A stretch of DNA of 38,306 bases from Lentzea indica (GCF_012184385.1 NZ_VSRL01000065.1:1-38306); one strand, 5' to 3'; positions 24,815-34,413 are shown, counted from the stretch's first letter. Made by a program: numbers and translations. The notes: generated by a model from the letters alone, not told the origin.

Positions 24815-25945
24815 ATGCCTTCTGTCGACAACGTGCTGGTGGTCGGCGCCGGTCTCGCCGGGACCGCGACGGCGATCCTGCTCGCGCAGGAGGGCGTCGC
24901 GGTCGACCTCATCGAGGTCAAGCCGGACATCGCCGCGATCGGTTCCGGAATCACCTTGCAGGGCAACGCCTTGCGCGAGTTGCGCCGCCTCGGCGTGTGG
25001 GAAGGCGCCAGGGCGGCCGGGTTCTGTTTCGACAACCTCGGCCTGCGCGCCCCCGACGCCGACGGCACCCTGCTGTTCGAGGTGCAGGACGTGCGCAGCG
25101 GCGGACCGGATCTGCCGGCCACGATGGGCATGCCTCGGCCCACACTCGCGCGGATCCTGCTGGACCGGGCAGCCGTTGCCGGGGTGAAGACCCGCTTCGG
25201 GACCACCGCGACGCGGCTGGACCAGGACGCCACCGGCGTGGACGTGACCCTGTCCGACGGCTCGAGCCGCCGCTACGACCTCGTGGTCGGCGCCGACGGC
25301 ATCCGCTCCGCGATCCGCCGGATGGTCGGCATCGAGATCGAGCCCCGGCCCACCGGCATGGGGATCTGGCGGGCGTTCGGGCCGCGCCCGGCGTCGGTGA
25401 CCCACACCGACCTGATCTACGGCGGCCCCTGCTACATCGCCGGATACACGCCGACGGGCGCGGACTCGCTCTACGCCTACATCGTCGAGGACGCCCAGGA
25501 CCACACCGGACTGGGTCCTGAGCAGCGGCTCGCGGAGATGTGCCGGCTCGCTGCCGCCTACCACGGGCCGTGGGACGAGATCCGGTCCACGCTCGACGAT
25601 CCGAGCCGGGTGAACTACACACGGTTCGAGACGCACGTGCTGCCGCCGCCGTGGAACCGCGGCCGGGTCGTGCTGATCGGCGACGCCGCGCACTCGTGCC
25701 CACCCACTCTTGCGCAGGGCGGTGCACAGGCACTGGAAGACGCGGCGGTGCTGGCCGAACTGCTGCTCACCAACGACGTCCTCGACGACAACCTGTGGGA
25801 CGTCTTCACCGCCCGCCGCTACGACCGTGCCAAGACGGTCGTGGAGGCGTCGAACCAGATCGGCCAGTGGCTGCTGGACCGCGAACAGGGCGACGTGCCC
25901 GGACTCGTCCGCCGCATCGGTGACCTCGTGTCCCAACCGGCCTGA
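24815..25945 (+). CDS. FAD-dependent aromatic monooxygenase (salicylate-hydroxylase type)
   Basis: 376 residues from an ATG with AAAGGAG upstream. Motifs: GAGLAGTATAILLAQEGVAV (FAD Rossmann, residue 10 on), DLVVGADGIRSAIRRMVG (DG motif near 160), and GRVVLIGDAAHSCPPTLAQG (GD motif near 285). It hydroxylates phenolic or heteroaromatic rings using NAD(P)H and O2. Followed after 5 bp by a ring-cleavage-type dioxygenase, it likely makes the catechol or hydroquinone substrate. Confidence 0.92.
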   Translation: MPSVDNVLVVGAGLAGTATAILLAQEGVAVDLIEVKPDIAAIGSGITLQGNALRELRRLGVWEGARAAGFCFDNLGLRAPDADGTLLFEVQDVRSGGPDLPATMGMPRPTLARILLDRAAVAGVKTRFGTTATRLDQDATGVDVTLSDGSSRRYDLVVGADGIRSAIRRMVGIEIEPRPTGMGIWRAFGPRPASVTHTDLIYGGPCYIAGYTPTGADSLYAYIVEDAQDHTGLGPEQRLAEMCRLAAAYHGPWDEIRSTLDDPSRVNYTRFETHVLPPPWNRGRVVLIGDAAHSCPPTLAQGGAQALEDAAVLAELLLTNDVLDDNLWDVFTARRYDRAKTVVEASNQIGQWLLDREQGDVPGLVRRIGDLVSQPA

Positions 25946-25950
25946 AGGGA

Positions 25951-26894
25951 ATGCCCGTGACAGAACCACTCATCACCCACCTGCGGCACGTCGACCTGGC
26001 CGTGCCCGACCTCAAGCGGCAACAGGAGTTCTTCACCGGGGTGTGGGGCCTGACCAAGGAGCACGGTGACACCGGCATCTCGTTCCTGGCCGCCGAGGGC
26101 TCGCCGGAGCAGTACGTGGTCCGGTTGCGTGAGGCCGCGGACAAGCGGATCGACCTGATCGCGTTCGGTGCCGCGACACCCGCGACGTGGATGCGTTGGC
26201 CGCCCGGCTGCTCGTGGCCGGGGTGACGCTCGTGCACGAGCCGACCGCACTCCAGACCCCCGGCGGCGGGTACGGGTTCAGGTTCTTCGACAACGAAGGC
26301 CGTACCGTCGAGATCAGCGCCGAGGTGGCGATCCGGCGGCACCGCAGGATCGAAGTGGGTGAGTCCGTCCCTGTGCGACTGTCGCATGTGGTCATCAACT
26401 CGGCCGACCCGGAGGGCACCCGTGCCTTCTACGAGCGCCATCTCGGGTTCCGCCTGTCCGACACGCTGATGCACCCGCGCATGGGCGAGATGATGTACTT
26501 CCTGCGGATCAACTCCTGGCACCACAGTCTGGCGATCGCCCGCGGTCCGCACCCGTCGCTGCACCACGCCTCGTTCGAGCTGCGCGGGCTCGACGAGTAC
26601 ATGCGGGGCACCGGCCGGCTGCTGCGGGCCGGGGTGGAGAAGATCTGGGGCCCTGGGCGGCATCTGGCGGGCAACAACACGTTCAGCTACTTCCTCGACC
26701 CGCACGGCAACACCGTCGAGTACACGACCGAGCTGGAGCTGGTCGACGAGGACACCTGGCACCCGCACCTCTACGACTTCAGCCGGCCCGAGGTGTCCGA
26801 CCAGTGGGGCACGGCGAACTCGATGAACGAGTTCGTCGCGCGGAAGTCGTTCAACGACCTGGACAAGGGCCTCTTCGTGGCCCCGCCGGTCTGA
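25951..26894 (+). pseudogene. VOC-fold extradiol dioxygenase, split by one apparent frameshift near 26184
   Basis: The first frame (LRHVDLAVPDLKRQQEFFTG to LIAFGAATPA) and the second (VDALAARLLVAGVTLVHEPT to the end at 26894) join if one G is added after CCCGCG at 26180-26184, giving FGAATPADVDALAARL and about 314 residues. This is the two-domain layout of type I extradiol enzymes such as BphC. Metal ligands expected in the second domain are present: His in LSHVVINSADP, His in LHHASFELRG, Glu in GNTVEYTTELE. The reaction is meta-cleavage of a dihydroxylated ring. The upstream monooxygenase and downstream hydrolases fit. Probably intact in the organism. Confidence 0.8.
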
Positions 26895-27844
26895 TGCGCT
26901 TCGCCACCTGCGAACACCGCGGAGCTGTGCGTGCGGGCGTCGTCACCGACGAGGGCATCCACCCCTTCTCGCGCGGTGTGACCGTGCTCGACCTCGTGCG
27001 GTCCGGCTTGCCGGCCGCGCTGGACGCGGGCAGGACCGCCCTCGGTGAAACGCCTGTACCGCTTGACAAGGTCCGGCTGCTGCCGCCGCTGGACCCGCCG
27101 ACCGTGCGGGACTTCGTCGCGTTCGAGGAGCACGTCGAGGGTGTTGTCGCGAGCGTGTCCGGAGGCAGTGGTGTGCCACCGGAGTGGTACGAGGCGCCCA
27201 CGTTCTACTTCACCAATCCCTACGCGCTGCTCGGCGCGCACGACGACGTCCCCATCCCGCCCGGCTCGCGGCTGTTCGACTTCGAGCTGGAGGTCGCGGC
27301 CGTGATGGGCCGTGACGGGACGTCGCTGAGTCCCGAGCAGGTCGAGATCTTCGGCTACACGATTCTCAACGACTGGTCGGCCCGCGATCTTCAGCGCCGG
27401 GAGATGAAGGTCCAACTGGGCCCGGCCAAGGGCAAGGACTCGGCCACCACGCTCGGGCCCTGGCTCGTCACCGCCGACGAGCTGGAGTCCTATAAGGACA
27501 GTGACGGTTTCCTCTCCCTGGACATGCGGGTGTCGGTGAACGGCGTCGAGATCGGTCACGACCGGCTGTCCAACATGGGCTGGCCGTTCGAGGAGCTCGT
27601 GGCGTACGCCTCCCGTGGCACGTGGGTGCGCGCCGGTGACGTCCTCGGTTCCGGCACCTGTGGCAACGGCGGCTGCCTGGCCGAGCTGTGGGGCCGCGGA
27701 GGCGAGCAGAGCCCGCCTCCGCTGCGTGCGGGAGACGTCGTCGAGATGACGGTCGAGGGCATTGGCACCATCCGCAACACGGTCGTGCCAGGCGTGGACC
27801 TGCCGCCGGTTCGCCCGGCCCGCACCAGGACGCGGTCGCGATGA
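26894..27844 (+). CDS. Fumarylacetoacetate-hydrolase-family enzyme
   Basis: 316 residues from the ATG at 26894, overlapping the dioxygenase stop. FAH-fold signs are RDFVAFEEHVEG, FYFTNPYALLGAHDDVPIPP, DFELEVAAVMGRDG (acidic metal ligands E-x-E), YTILNDWSARDLQRREM, and GTCGNGGCLAELWGR followed by LRAGDVVEMTVEGIGTIRN at the end. Members hydrate, isomerise or hydrolyse the linear dicarboxylates from ring cleavage. It should act one or two steps after the VOC dioxygenase. Confidence 0.92.
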   Translation: MRFATCEHRGAVRAGVVTDEGIHPFSRGVTVLDLVRSGLPAALDAGRTALGETPVPLDKVRLLPPLDPPTVRDFVAFEEHVEGVVASVSGGSGVPPEWYEAPTFYFTNPYALLGAHDDVPIPPGSRLFDFELEVAAVMGRDGTSLSPEQVEIFGYTILNDWSARDLQRREMKVQLGPAKGKDSATTLGPWLVTADELESYKDSDGFLSLDMRVSVNGVEIGHDRLSNMGWPFEELVAYASRGTWVRAGDVLGSGTCGNGGCLAELWGRGGEQSPPPLRAGDVVEMTVEGIGTIRNTVVPGVDLPPVRPARTRTRSR

Positions 27845-28583
27845 CCGGCGGAAGGGTGGCCGGCAAGGTCGTGCTCGTCACCGGCGCGGGCCGGGGACAG
27901 GGCGCTGCCGAAGCACGCTTGCTGGCCGCCGAAGGCGCCACTGTCATCGGTGTCGACCAGACGGACGTGCCCGCGGAGGATCTGCCCGGCGTCGACTACC
28001 GGCGGCTCGACGTCACCGACTCCGCGGGCTGGGCCGACCTCGTCGCGGGTGTGGGCAGGGTCGACGGCCTGGTCGCGAACGCCGGCATCACCTGGCGGGC
28101 TCGCCTGGACGAACTGGACCCGGCCGACCTGGCACGGGTGCAGGACGTCAACGTCGGTGGCGTCCTGCGCGCGATGCAGGCCGTCCTGCCGCTCATGCCG
28201 CCGGCGGGTCGATCGTCGTCGTCGGTTCGGTCGCCGCGCTGACGGGCCACTTTCCCATCGCTTACACAGCAAGCAAATGGGCCCTGCGCGGCCTGGTGCG
28301 CGCCGCGTGCCTCGAGCTGGGTGCCCGCGGAATCCGGGTCAACGCGGTGCATCCCGGCTACGTCGAAACCCCGATGACCGCGTCCGCGTCACCCGCGTTC
28401 CGTGACGCGAACATCGCCGAGACCCCACTCGGCAGGACCGGCACGGCGGACGAGATCGCCCCACTCGTCGCGTTCCTGATCAGCGACGAAGCTTCGTTCA
28501 TCTCCGGCGCCGAGATCCCCGTGGACGGCGGCCTGACCGCCCACGGCGGCGTGAAGTCGATCAGTGAAGCAGCACGAACCTGA
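27841..28583 (+). pseudogene. Short-chain dehydrogenase/reductase, split by one apparent frameshift near 28203
   Basis: Starts with ATGA coupling to the upstream gene. The first frame has TGAGRGQG (residues 15-22) and VANAG; the second has GSIVVVGSVAAL, the active-site YTASK and GAEIPVDGG. Adding one G to the GG at 28203 reads LMPPGGSIVVVG, the normal SDR sequence, and restores about 247 residues. It belongs to the FabG-like branch. The role is inferred as oxidation or reduction of a pathway intermediate. Probably intact in the organism. Confidence 0.8.
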
Positions 28584-28594
28584 GAGGAACCCCG

Positions 28595-29737
28595 GTGTAC
28601 GAGTACTTTCCCGGCAACTACGTCTGGAACCTGGGCGTGGTCGCCACCCTCAACAGCGGCGGCCTCATCGACGAGGTCGACCGCGCCTGCCGCCCCATCC
28701 GCGAGGCCGCCACCCGCGGCGAGGACGCCGGCACCACGGAGTTCCTGCGGGCCTGGACCGCGCTCACCGACCAGCTCGTCAGGCAGGCCGAGGAAGCCGA
28801 GAAGGCGGGCCACACCCGGACGGCCGGGCAGCTGTACGCCAGGGCCACCAACTACCTGTGCCAAGCTGAGCGGCTGCAGAGCCCGACCGCGCCGGGAAGG
28901 CTCGACACCTATCGCCGCGTCCTCGAACTGCAGCAGAAGGCGTTCGACCTCAAGGATCCTTGCATCACCCGCGTAGCGATTCCGTACGAGGGCACGACGT
29001 TGCCCGCGTACTTCAGTTCAGCCGGTGACCACGCACCGGTGATGATCATGTGGAACGGGCTGGACTCCACCAAGGAGCACATGTACTCCTCGGGGCACTG
29101 GGAGGAGCTGGCCGCGCGCGGGATCTCGTGCCTCATGGTCGACTGCCCCGGCTCCGGCGAAGCGTTGCGCGTGCAGGGGCTGACCGCCCGCGTCGACACC
29201 GAGGCCTGGGCCACCGCGTGCGTGGACTACCTCGAAACCCGCGACGACGTCGACCACGACCGGATCGGGCTCGTCGGCTGGTCCCTGGGCGGCTACTACG
29301 CCCCACGCGCCGCCGCGTTCGAGAAGCGCCTTGCCCTCGTGGTCGCCTGGGGTGCCAACCACGACTGGGGCGCCGTGCAACGCCGCCGCCTCGAACGGGA
29401 AGGCGAGCGCCCGGTCCCGCACTACTGGGAACACGTGCTGTGGGTCTGGGGCCACGACAACCTCGACACGTTCCCCGACTTCGCCGACGGCGTGAACCTC
29501 GACGGTGTGGTCGAGCAGATCACCGTGCCGTTCCTCATCTGCCACGGCGAGAACGACCGGCAGATCCCCGTCGCCTACGCCCACCGCTCCTACGAGCAGG
29601 CCGTCCACAGCCCCAACCGTCAGCTGCGACTGTTCACCGCTGAGGAGGGCGCGACCGAACACATCGGGCTCGACCACCTGTCCCACGTCAGCACCTACAT
29701 CGCCGACTGGGTCGCCGACACCCTCGTTCAAATGTAA
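28595..29737 (+). CDS. Alpha/beta hydrolase, C-C bond hydrolase-like (DHPON hydrolase type)
   Basis: 380 residues from a GTG with GAGAGGAA upstream. The helical N-terminal cap (about 150 residues) precedes an alpha/beta core with MWNGLDSTKEHMY (oxyanion region), nucleophile Ser in GLVGWSLGGYY near residue 230, Asp in CHGENDRQIP near 315, and His in ATEHIGLDHLSH. The cap-plus-GLDSTKE pattern resembles 2,6-dihydroxypseudooxynicotine hydrolase and related enzymes that cut C-C bonds of vinylogous acids. Last intact gene of the catabolic operon; it could cleave the ring-opened product. Confidence 0.87.
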   Translation: MYEYFPGNYVWNLGVVATLNSGGLIDEVDRACRPIREAATRGEDAGTTEFLRAWTALTDQLVRQAEEAEKAGHTRTAGQLYARATNYLCQAERLQSPTAPGRLDTYRRVLELQQKAFDLKDPCITRVAIPYEGTTLPAYFSSAGDHAPVMIMWNGLDSTKEHMYSSGHWEELAARGISCLMVDCPGSGEALRVQGLTARVDTEAWATACVDYLETRDDVDHDRIGLVGWSLGGYYAPRAAAFEKRLALVVAWGANHDWGAVQRRRLEREGERPVPHYWEHVLWVWGHDNLDTFPDFADGVNLDGVVEQITVPFLICHGENDRQIPVAYAHRSYEQAVHSPNRQLRLFTAEEGATEHIGLDHLSHVSTYIADWVADTLVQM

Positions 29738-29747
29738 GGATTGACAC

Positions 29748-29976
29748 ATGTTCGCCTGAGGTGGACCCAACGCAGGGCGGCGCGATGGCGGACCGGAGAT
29801 CGCGTTCGAGGAACGGCTCAAAGGGACGATGGCGGGCGCGGAGATGTGCACCTTCGACCCGCACGTCCAGAACATGCACCGCGACGACCTCGAACTGCTG
29901 CTGGACACCTCGTGGAGCCGGTGCGTCAAGCTCTCCAGGGCGATGAAGGACCGCGGCATCAAACAGAGTTCGGCAG
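29748..29976 (+). pseudogene. Broken gene fragment after the catabolic operon
   Basis: AAGGA followed by ATG TTC GCC TGA looks like a normal start that is stopped at codon 4. The same frame continues as protein-like sequence: IAFEERLKGTMAGAEMCTFD, HRDDLELLLDTSWSRCVKLS, RAMKDRGIK. After about 29976 the coding pattern fades; a short EFGSGTFFGIQKGLW stretch follows in another frame. I do not recognise the family. It was probably the last gene of the operon and is now inactive. Confidence 0.4.
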
Positions 29977-30199
29977 CGGCACCTTCTTCGGCATCCAAAA
30001 AGGACTGTGGCGACATCCTGCCCTCCGGCGCCCAAGGCGATGGCGGCAGCTTCGCCTGGTCCGATCGGCGATTTGCATCGGCAGACTGGTGGTTGAGACC
30101 TGTCTCGAACTGTCTCGGCACGATTGACGACTGTCCGGGCGGGAGCGTTCTGTTCCGCCCGACCGTCCATGTCGCCACGTGATTGATCAGGTCCTGGAC
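29977..30199. other. Convergent intergenic region
   Basis: Between the broken gene and the end of the TetR gene. No terminator with a clear stem was found, and no protein-like frame other than the short fragment mentioned for 29748. Confidence 0.35.
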
Positions 30200-30823
30200 T
30201 CAAGCCCCTGGGACGAGGCCGGTGATCGTGGCTGGGTCGACGCCGCAGACGCGCAGGACGCTCCTGGCGAGCGCTTCGGTGGCGTCCGGCAGTGCCATCC
30301 GCCCCGCGTTCACCGCGTCTCCCGCCGCGTGGCCGAGAGTGACGACGGCGGTCGCGAGCCATGAGGTGGGGACGTCGTCGGTGAACTCGCCGGACTGCCG
30401 GCCTCGGGTGAGCAACCGGTCGAGGTGGTCGGCCACTGGTTGGTGCCGAGTGTGGTCCGCTTCGGCGTCGGCCGTGGTGGTGGCGATGTTCAGCAGTAGT
30501 GGGTAGCGCTGGAGTGTTCGCCAGCTCGCGTCGAGCAGGCGAAGCAATGCGTCGGCCGCGGGGCCCTCGTCCAGGCGTGCGGCATCCATTTCGGCGACCG
30601 CCTCGCCGGTGATCGCGTCGATCACCGCGCCGATGAGTGCCTCACGGGTCTTGAAGTGGGCGTAGACGGTCTGCCGACTCACCCCGGCTGCGGCGGCGAT
30701 GTCCTCGACGCTCGCGTTGGGTTGAGCGGCCAGGATCTCCTTCGCGGCCAGCAGGATCGCGCTTGCGCTGCGGTCGGCGTCGGAGCGGCGTCGCCGCCGC
30801 CGGGGAGTCGCTATCTCGGACAC
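30200..30823 (-). CDS. TetR-family transcriptional regulator
   Basis: 207 residues from the GTG at 30823; an ATG at 30862 would add 13 residues and overlap the facing gene. An arginine-rich N-terminus leads into the HTH ILAAQPNASVEDIAAAAGVS with RQTVYAHFKTREALIGAVID (residues 30-70), followed by a helical ligand domain. It is divergent from the amidohydrolase gene, with only 37 bp between starts, so repression of that operon and of itself is expected. The ligand is unknown. Confidence 0.9.
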   Translation of the reverse strand: MSEIATPRRRRRRSDADRSASAILLAAKEILAAQPNASVEDIAAAAGVSRQTVYAHFKTREALIGAVIDAITGEAVAEMDAARLDEGPAADALLRLLDASWRTLQRYPLLLNIATTTADAEADHTRHQPVADHLDRLLTRGRQSGEFTDDVPTSWLATAVVTLGHAAGDAVNAGRMALPDATEALARSVLRVCGVDPATITGLVPGA

Positions 30824-30866
30824 GTTGTCAAGATTAGCAAGAGTCGTTATGTTTGACGGCATGTCA
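30824..30866. promoter_or_regulatory. TetR / amidohydrolase divergent operator region
   Basis: A/T-rich island compared with its flanks. It holds TGAC-N5-GTCA (30854-30866), overlapping the amidohydrolase start, and a wider GTCAA...TTGAC pair (30827-30831 and 30853-30857). These are modest repeats; the position, not their strength, makes them operator candidates. Confidence 0.35.
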
Positions 30867-32357
30867 GACTTAACGAGTGGGGTTGGTCGTCGCGATGTGC
30901 TGCGGGCGGGCGCGGCCATGGTGGCCGCGGGGACGGCAGCCGCAGTGGTGCCCGCTGGTCGGGCCGCGGCGGCATCGGGGCAACGCGTCCTCGCACTGAC
31001 CGGCGTGACGGTCGTCGACGCCACCGGGCGCCCACCTGGGCGCGATATGACCGTGCTCGTCCGCGAAGAGCACATCGTCGCGGTCGGCCGCCGGGGCGCG
31101 GTTCAGGTGCCGGCCGGTGCGAAAACCCTTGACCTACCAGGGAAGTTCGTGATCCCCGGTTTGTGGGACGCGCACGTGCACAGCATCCCCTCCGAGCGGA
31201 TCTCACTGCCGCTGTACCTGGTCAACGGCATCACGTCGGTCCGGGAGATGTCCGGCTCGGCGCTGCTGCACGAGTGGCGTGACCGGGTTGGTCGCGGCGA
31301 GTTGCTCGGGCCGAGGTCGGTCATCGCGGGACGGATCGTCGACGGCGCACCGACCATCGGCGACCCGGCGGCCTTCGTCGAGGTCGCCACCGAGGCACAG
31401 GCCCGGGAGGCGGTCCGGCAAGCCAAACGGGACGGCGCGGACTTCGTGAAGGTGTACTCGCGGCTGTCCGCCGACCTGCACCGCGCGATCGCCGAGGAGG
31501 CATGTCGGCAGCGGATACCGTTCGCCGGGCACTGCCCGGACGCGGTCCCGCTCGGCACGGCCAGTGCGGCGGGCCAGTACAGCATCGAACACCTGTACTC
31601 GACCTGGTACGACACCTCGGCCCAGGAGGAGGAATTGCGCGCCCGGATCGCCGGGCTGACGATCGGCCGGAGCGACTACGTCGCCTGGATGCACGAGACC
31701 CACCGGCTGGAGTGGGACGCTGCCCGCAGTTACAGCCCGAGGAAGGCCGCGGCGGTGTTCGCCACGCTGGCCCGCAACCGCACCCGCATCGTTCCCACCC
31801 TCGTGGTGTACCGGGTGCTGGACCGGCCGGACGAGGTCGCGCTGGACGACGAGCGATTGAAGTACGTGCCGGTGGCGGTGGTCGAAGGCTGGCGCTGGGC
31901 GCTGGAGAACATCGTCAAGGCAGGCTGGACACCGGAGGAAACCGCCCAGCGGCACGCTCTGCTCGATCAGCGGCTGGCGTTCGTCGGCGAACTGGCCCGT
32001 GCCGGCGTGCCGGTCGTCGCCGGGACCGACGCCGGTGACATGCCGTTCGTCATCCCTGGGTTCAGCCTGCACGACGAGCTCGCCTCGCTGGTGCGCGCCG
32101 GGCTCTCCCCGCTGCGGGCGCTGCAAGCGGCGACCATCGAACCAGCACGCATGCTCGGCCTGGACGACAGGCTCGGCACGGTGTCGCCCGGCAAGCTCGC
32201 CGACCTGGTGGTGCTGGACGCCGACCCGCTGGCCGACATCCACAACACCACCCGCGTCCACACCGTGCTCACCCGAGGACGCGTCATCTCCCCGGAACAA
32301 CGCACCCACATGCTCGCCGACATCGCCGCCGCGGCGGCCGAGCCCGCCACGTCCTGA
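30861..32357 (+). CDS. Tat-exported amidohydrolase (imidazolonepropionase-like)
   Basis: 498 residues. A twin-arginine signal, GVGRRDVLRAGAAMVAAGTA, lies at residues 6-25 and ends near GRAAAASG, so the enzyme is folded and exported by Tat. Metal sites of the amidohydrolase superfamily follow: DAHVHS near 100, Lys in ADFVKVYSRL, His in AGHCPDA, His in IEHLYST, and Asp in AGTDAGDMP near 385. The closing GTVSPGKLADLVVLDADPL is standard. It hydrolyses C-N or C-O bonds of small molecules outside the cytoplasm; substrate unknown. The ATG at 30861 is chosen for the signal peptide; earlier GTG/ATG starts are possible. Confidence 0.88.
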   Translation: MSDLTSGVGRRDVLRAGAAMVAAGTAAAVVPAGRAAAASGQRVLALTGVTVVDATGRPPGRDMTVLVREEHIVAVGRRGAVQVPAGAKTLDLPGKFVIPGLWDAHVHSIPSERISLPLYLVNGITSVREMSGSALLHEWRDRVGRGELLGPRSVIAGRIVDGAPTIGDPAAFVEVATEAQAREAVRQAKRDGADFVKVYSRLSADLHRAIAEEACRQRIPFAGHCPDAVPLGTASAAGQYSIEHLYSTWYDTSAQEEELRARIAGLTIGRSDYVAWMHETHRLEWDAARSYSPRKAAAVFATLARNRTRIVPTLVVYRVLDRPDEVALDDERLKYVPVAVVEGWRWALENIVKAGWTPEETAQRHALLDQRLAFVGELARAGVPVVAGTDAGDMPFVIPGFSLHDELASLVRAGLSPLRALQAATIEPARMLGLDDRLGTVSPGKLADLVVLDADPLADIHNTTRVHTVLTRGRVISPEQRTHMLADIAAAAAEPATS

Positions 32358-32413
32358 ACTTCCAGCCGACTCCCGAAGTCGTTGCCGCACAACCAAACCC
32401 TGAGGAGATTCTC

Positions 32414-32914
32414 ATGCCGATCCGACTGGTCACCGGGCTCGCTCTGCTGTCCACCGGCCTGCTCGCGGGCGCGTTCGGCTACGGCGCGGTCAACGTGGCG
32501 ACCACGTTCAACGTGGTGCCGCTCGACGTGCGCCTGACCTTCCACTCGGCACTCATGCAGATGAACGGCCCCGTCATGCAGACCACGATGGCGCTGGCCG
32601 CACTGAGCTCGCTCGCCCTGGCCGTCATGGCCCGCGGCACGCACCGGTACCTGGCGGGTGCGGCCGGTGTGCTGGCCGTCGCCTCGTTCCTGATCACCCG
32701 CTTCGGCAACGTGCCGATCAACGGCCGGATCAAGGTGTGGGCCGTCACCGCACCGCCGGCCGACTACGCGACGCACCTCCAGCGATGGGAGACCTTCAAC
32801 ATCGTGCGCACCCTCACCGCGCTCATCGCGTTCGTGCTCGTCGTCGCCATCGCCGTCCGCGCAACCCGAACCCTGCAGACCGACCGCCGGCCCGCGCTCG
32901 CCTCAACGGCGTGA
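32414..32914 (+). CDS. DUF1772 (anthrone-oxygenase-like) membrane protein
   Basis: 166 residues behind TGAGGAG. Four hydrophobic helices, with the family features GLLAGAFGYGAVNVA, a conserved FHSALMQMNGPVMQTTMAL, RFGNVPINGRIKVW and a final LQRWETFNIVRTL. Fungal and actinobacterial members oxidise anthrones or have unknown roles. It lies between two exported hydrolases in the same operon, 56 bp after the first. No substrate can be named. Confidence 0.82.
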   Translation: MPIRLVTGLALLSTGLLAGAFGYGAVNVATTFNVVPLDVRLTFHSALMQMNGPVMQTTMALAALSSLALAVMARGTHRYLAGAAGVLAVASFLITRFGNVPINGRIKVWAVTAPPADYATHLQRWETFNIVRTLTALIAFVLVVAIAVRATRTLQTDRRPALASTA

Positions 32915-32958
32915 CAACCGCGCCGACAGTCCACTTCAGACTCACAAGGAGATCATTC

Positions 32959-34230
32959 GTGCGTTCGGCAAGAACTCTGGCGTCCCTCTCGATCCTTGCT
33001 CTCGCCACGGCTCTCGCCGGCACTGGGGGCGCCTCGGCGGCACCCGCGGAACATGCCATCGCCGGCACGGCGGTCCGTTGGCACGCCGCCTGGTCTGCCT
33101 CTCCGCAGCGCCCGAGTGCCAACTTCACGCCCAACTGGTCCGAGCAGGGTTTCACCGATCAGACCGTGCGCCAGTCGGTGCGAGTCAGTCTCGACGGCGT
33201 GGCCGTACGGGTCCGGTTGGCAAACACCTACGGGACCACCCCGCTGACCGTCACCGGTGCCACAGTCGCGCGCGGCTCGGGCGGTGCCGCCGCGCGGCCA
33301 GGATCTGTTCGTCGCCTGACCGTCGGCGGGGCCTCGGCCTTCACCGTCCCGGCCGGCGCCGAACTCGCCAGTGATCCGGTGTCCCTGTCCGTCAGAGCGC
33401 TGGATTCGGTGACGGTCACGCTGTACTTCGCCGTCCCGACCGGACCCGCGACCTACCACGCCCAGGCGATGACGGCGAGCTACCGGGCCACCGGCGACCG
33501 CACAGCCGACACGCGCGCTGCCGCGTTCACCGAATCCACCGCGTCCTGGTACTACCTCGCCGGAGTCGACGTCATCGGCGCGGTGTGTCGCCGGGAAGGG
33601 TTGGTGCTGTTCGGAGACTCGCTCACGGACGGCTACGGATCCACCCCGGGCGCGGACAACCGCTACCCCGACGAGCTCGCCGAGCGGCTGGCCGCCACCG
33701 GACACCCGCGCGCCGTGCTCAACCAGGGCATCGGCGGCAACCGGATGATCGTCGACTCCGCCTGGCTCGGCGACAAGGCCACCACCCGGTTCCACCGCGA
33801 CGTCCTCGACCAGCCTGGCGTGGGCGCGGTCATCGTGCTGGCAGGCATCAACGACATCGGCATGAGCGAAGCCCGCCAGCCCCTCGCCGCACCCCACACC
33901 GAAGTGTCGGCCGCCGAGATCATCGCCGGACACCGCGACCTGATCACCAGAGCCCACGCCAAGGGCCTGCGGATCATCGGCGGCACGATGCCGCCGACGA
34001 AGGGATCGCGCTACTACACCCCGCTCAGCGAAGCCAAGCGGGACGAGGTCAACACCTGGATCCGCACCAGCGGCGAGTACGACGCAGTCGTCGACTTCGA
34101 CCGCGCACTCGCCTGGCCCGCCGATGCTGACCAGTTCGACCCCGCCTACGACAGCGGCGACCACCTGCACCCCAACGACGCGGGCTACCGCGCGATGGCG
34201 GATGCCGTCGACCTCGCCGATCTCGGCTGA
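32959..34230 (+). CDS. Secreted SGNH/GDSL hydrolase
   Basis: 423 residues from a GTG preceded by AAGGAG; the signal peptide RTLASLSILALATALAGTGG ends near ASAAPAEH. A beta-rich N-terminal part (AAWSASPQRP, VRQSVRVSLDGVAVRVRLAN) is usual in this type. The catalytic blocks are LFGDSLTDGYG (Ser, block I), GIGGNRM (Gly, block II), AGINDIG (Asn, block III) and DHLHPNDAGY (Asp-His, block V). It hydrolyses esters such as lipids or acetylated sugars outside the cell. Confidence 0.92.
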   Translation: MRSARTLASLSILALATALAGTGGASAAPAEHAIAGTAVRWHAAWSASPQRPSANFTPNWSEQGFTDQTVRQSVRVSLDGVAVRVRLANTYGTTPLTVTGATVARGSGGAAARPGSVRRLTVGGASAFTVPAGAELASDPVSLSVRALDSVTVTLYFAVPTGPATYHAQAMTASYRATGDRTADTRAAAFTESTASWYYLAGVDVIGAVCRREGLVLFGDSLTDGYGSTPGADNRYPDELAERLAATGHPRAVLNQGIGGNRMIVDSAWLGDKATTRFHRDVLDQPGVGAVIVLAGINDIGMSEARQPLAAPHTEVSAAEIIAGHRDLITRAHAKGLRIIGGTMPPTKGSRYYTPLSEAKRDEVNTWIRTSGEYDAVVDFDRALAWPADADQFDPAYDSGDHLHPNDAGYRAMADAVDLADLG

Positions 34231-34413
34231 CCGACCGCGATGCCCGGGCAAGGGGCAACCAGTGAAGAACACGCTCGTCGCCACCATCGGCGGGCACACC
34301 GCGGTGCTCGGCTGGGCTCCCGCAGTCTCAACCCGATCCGGAGCGCGTGGAAAACGCCGATCTGCTACCACTTCTGCTACCGCGACCCGCGAAACGGGGT
34401 TCTCGGCGTATGC

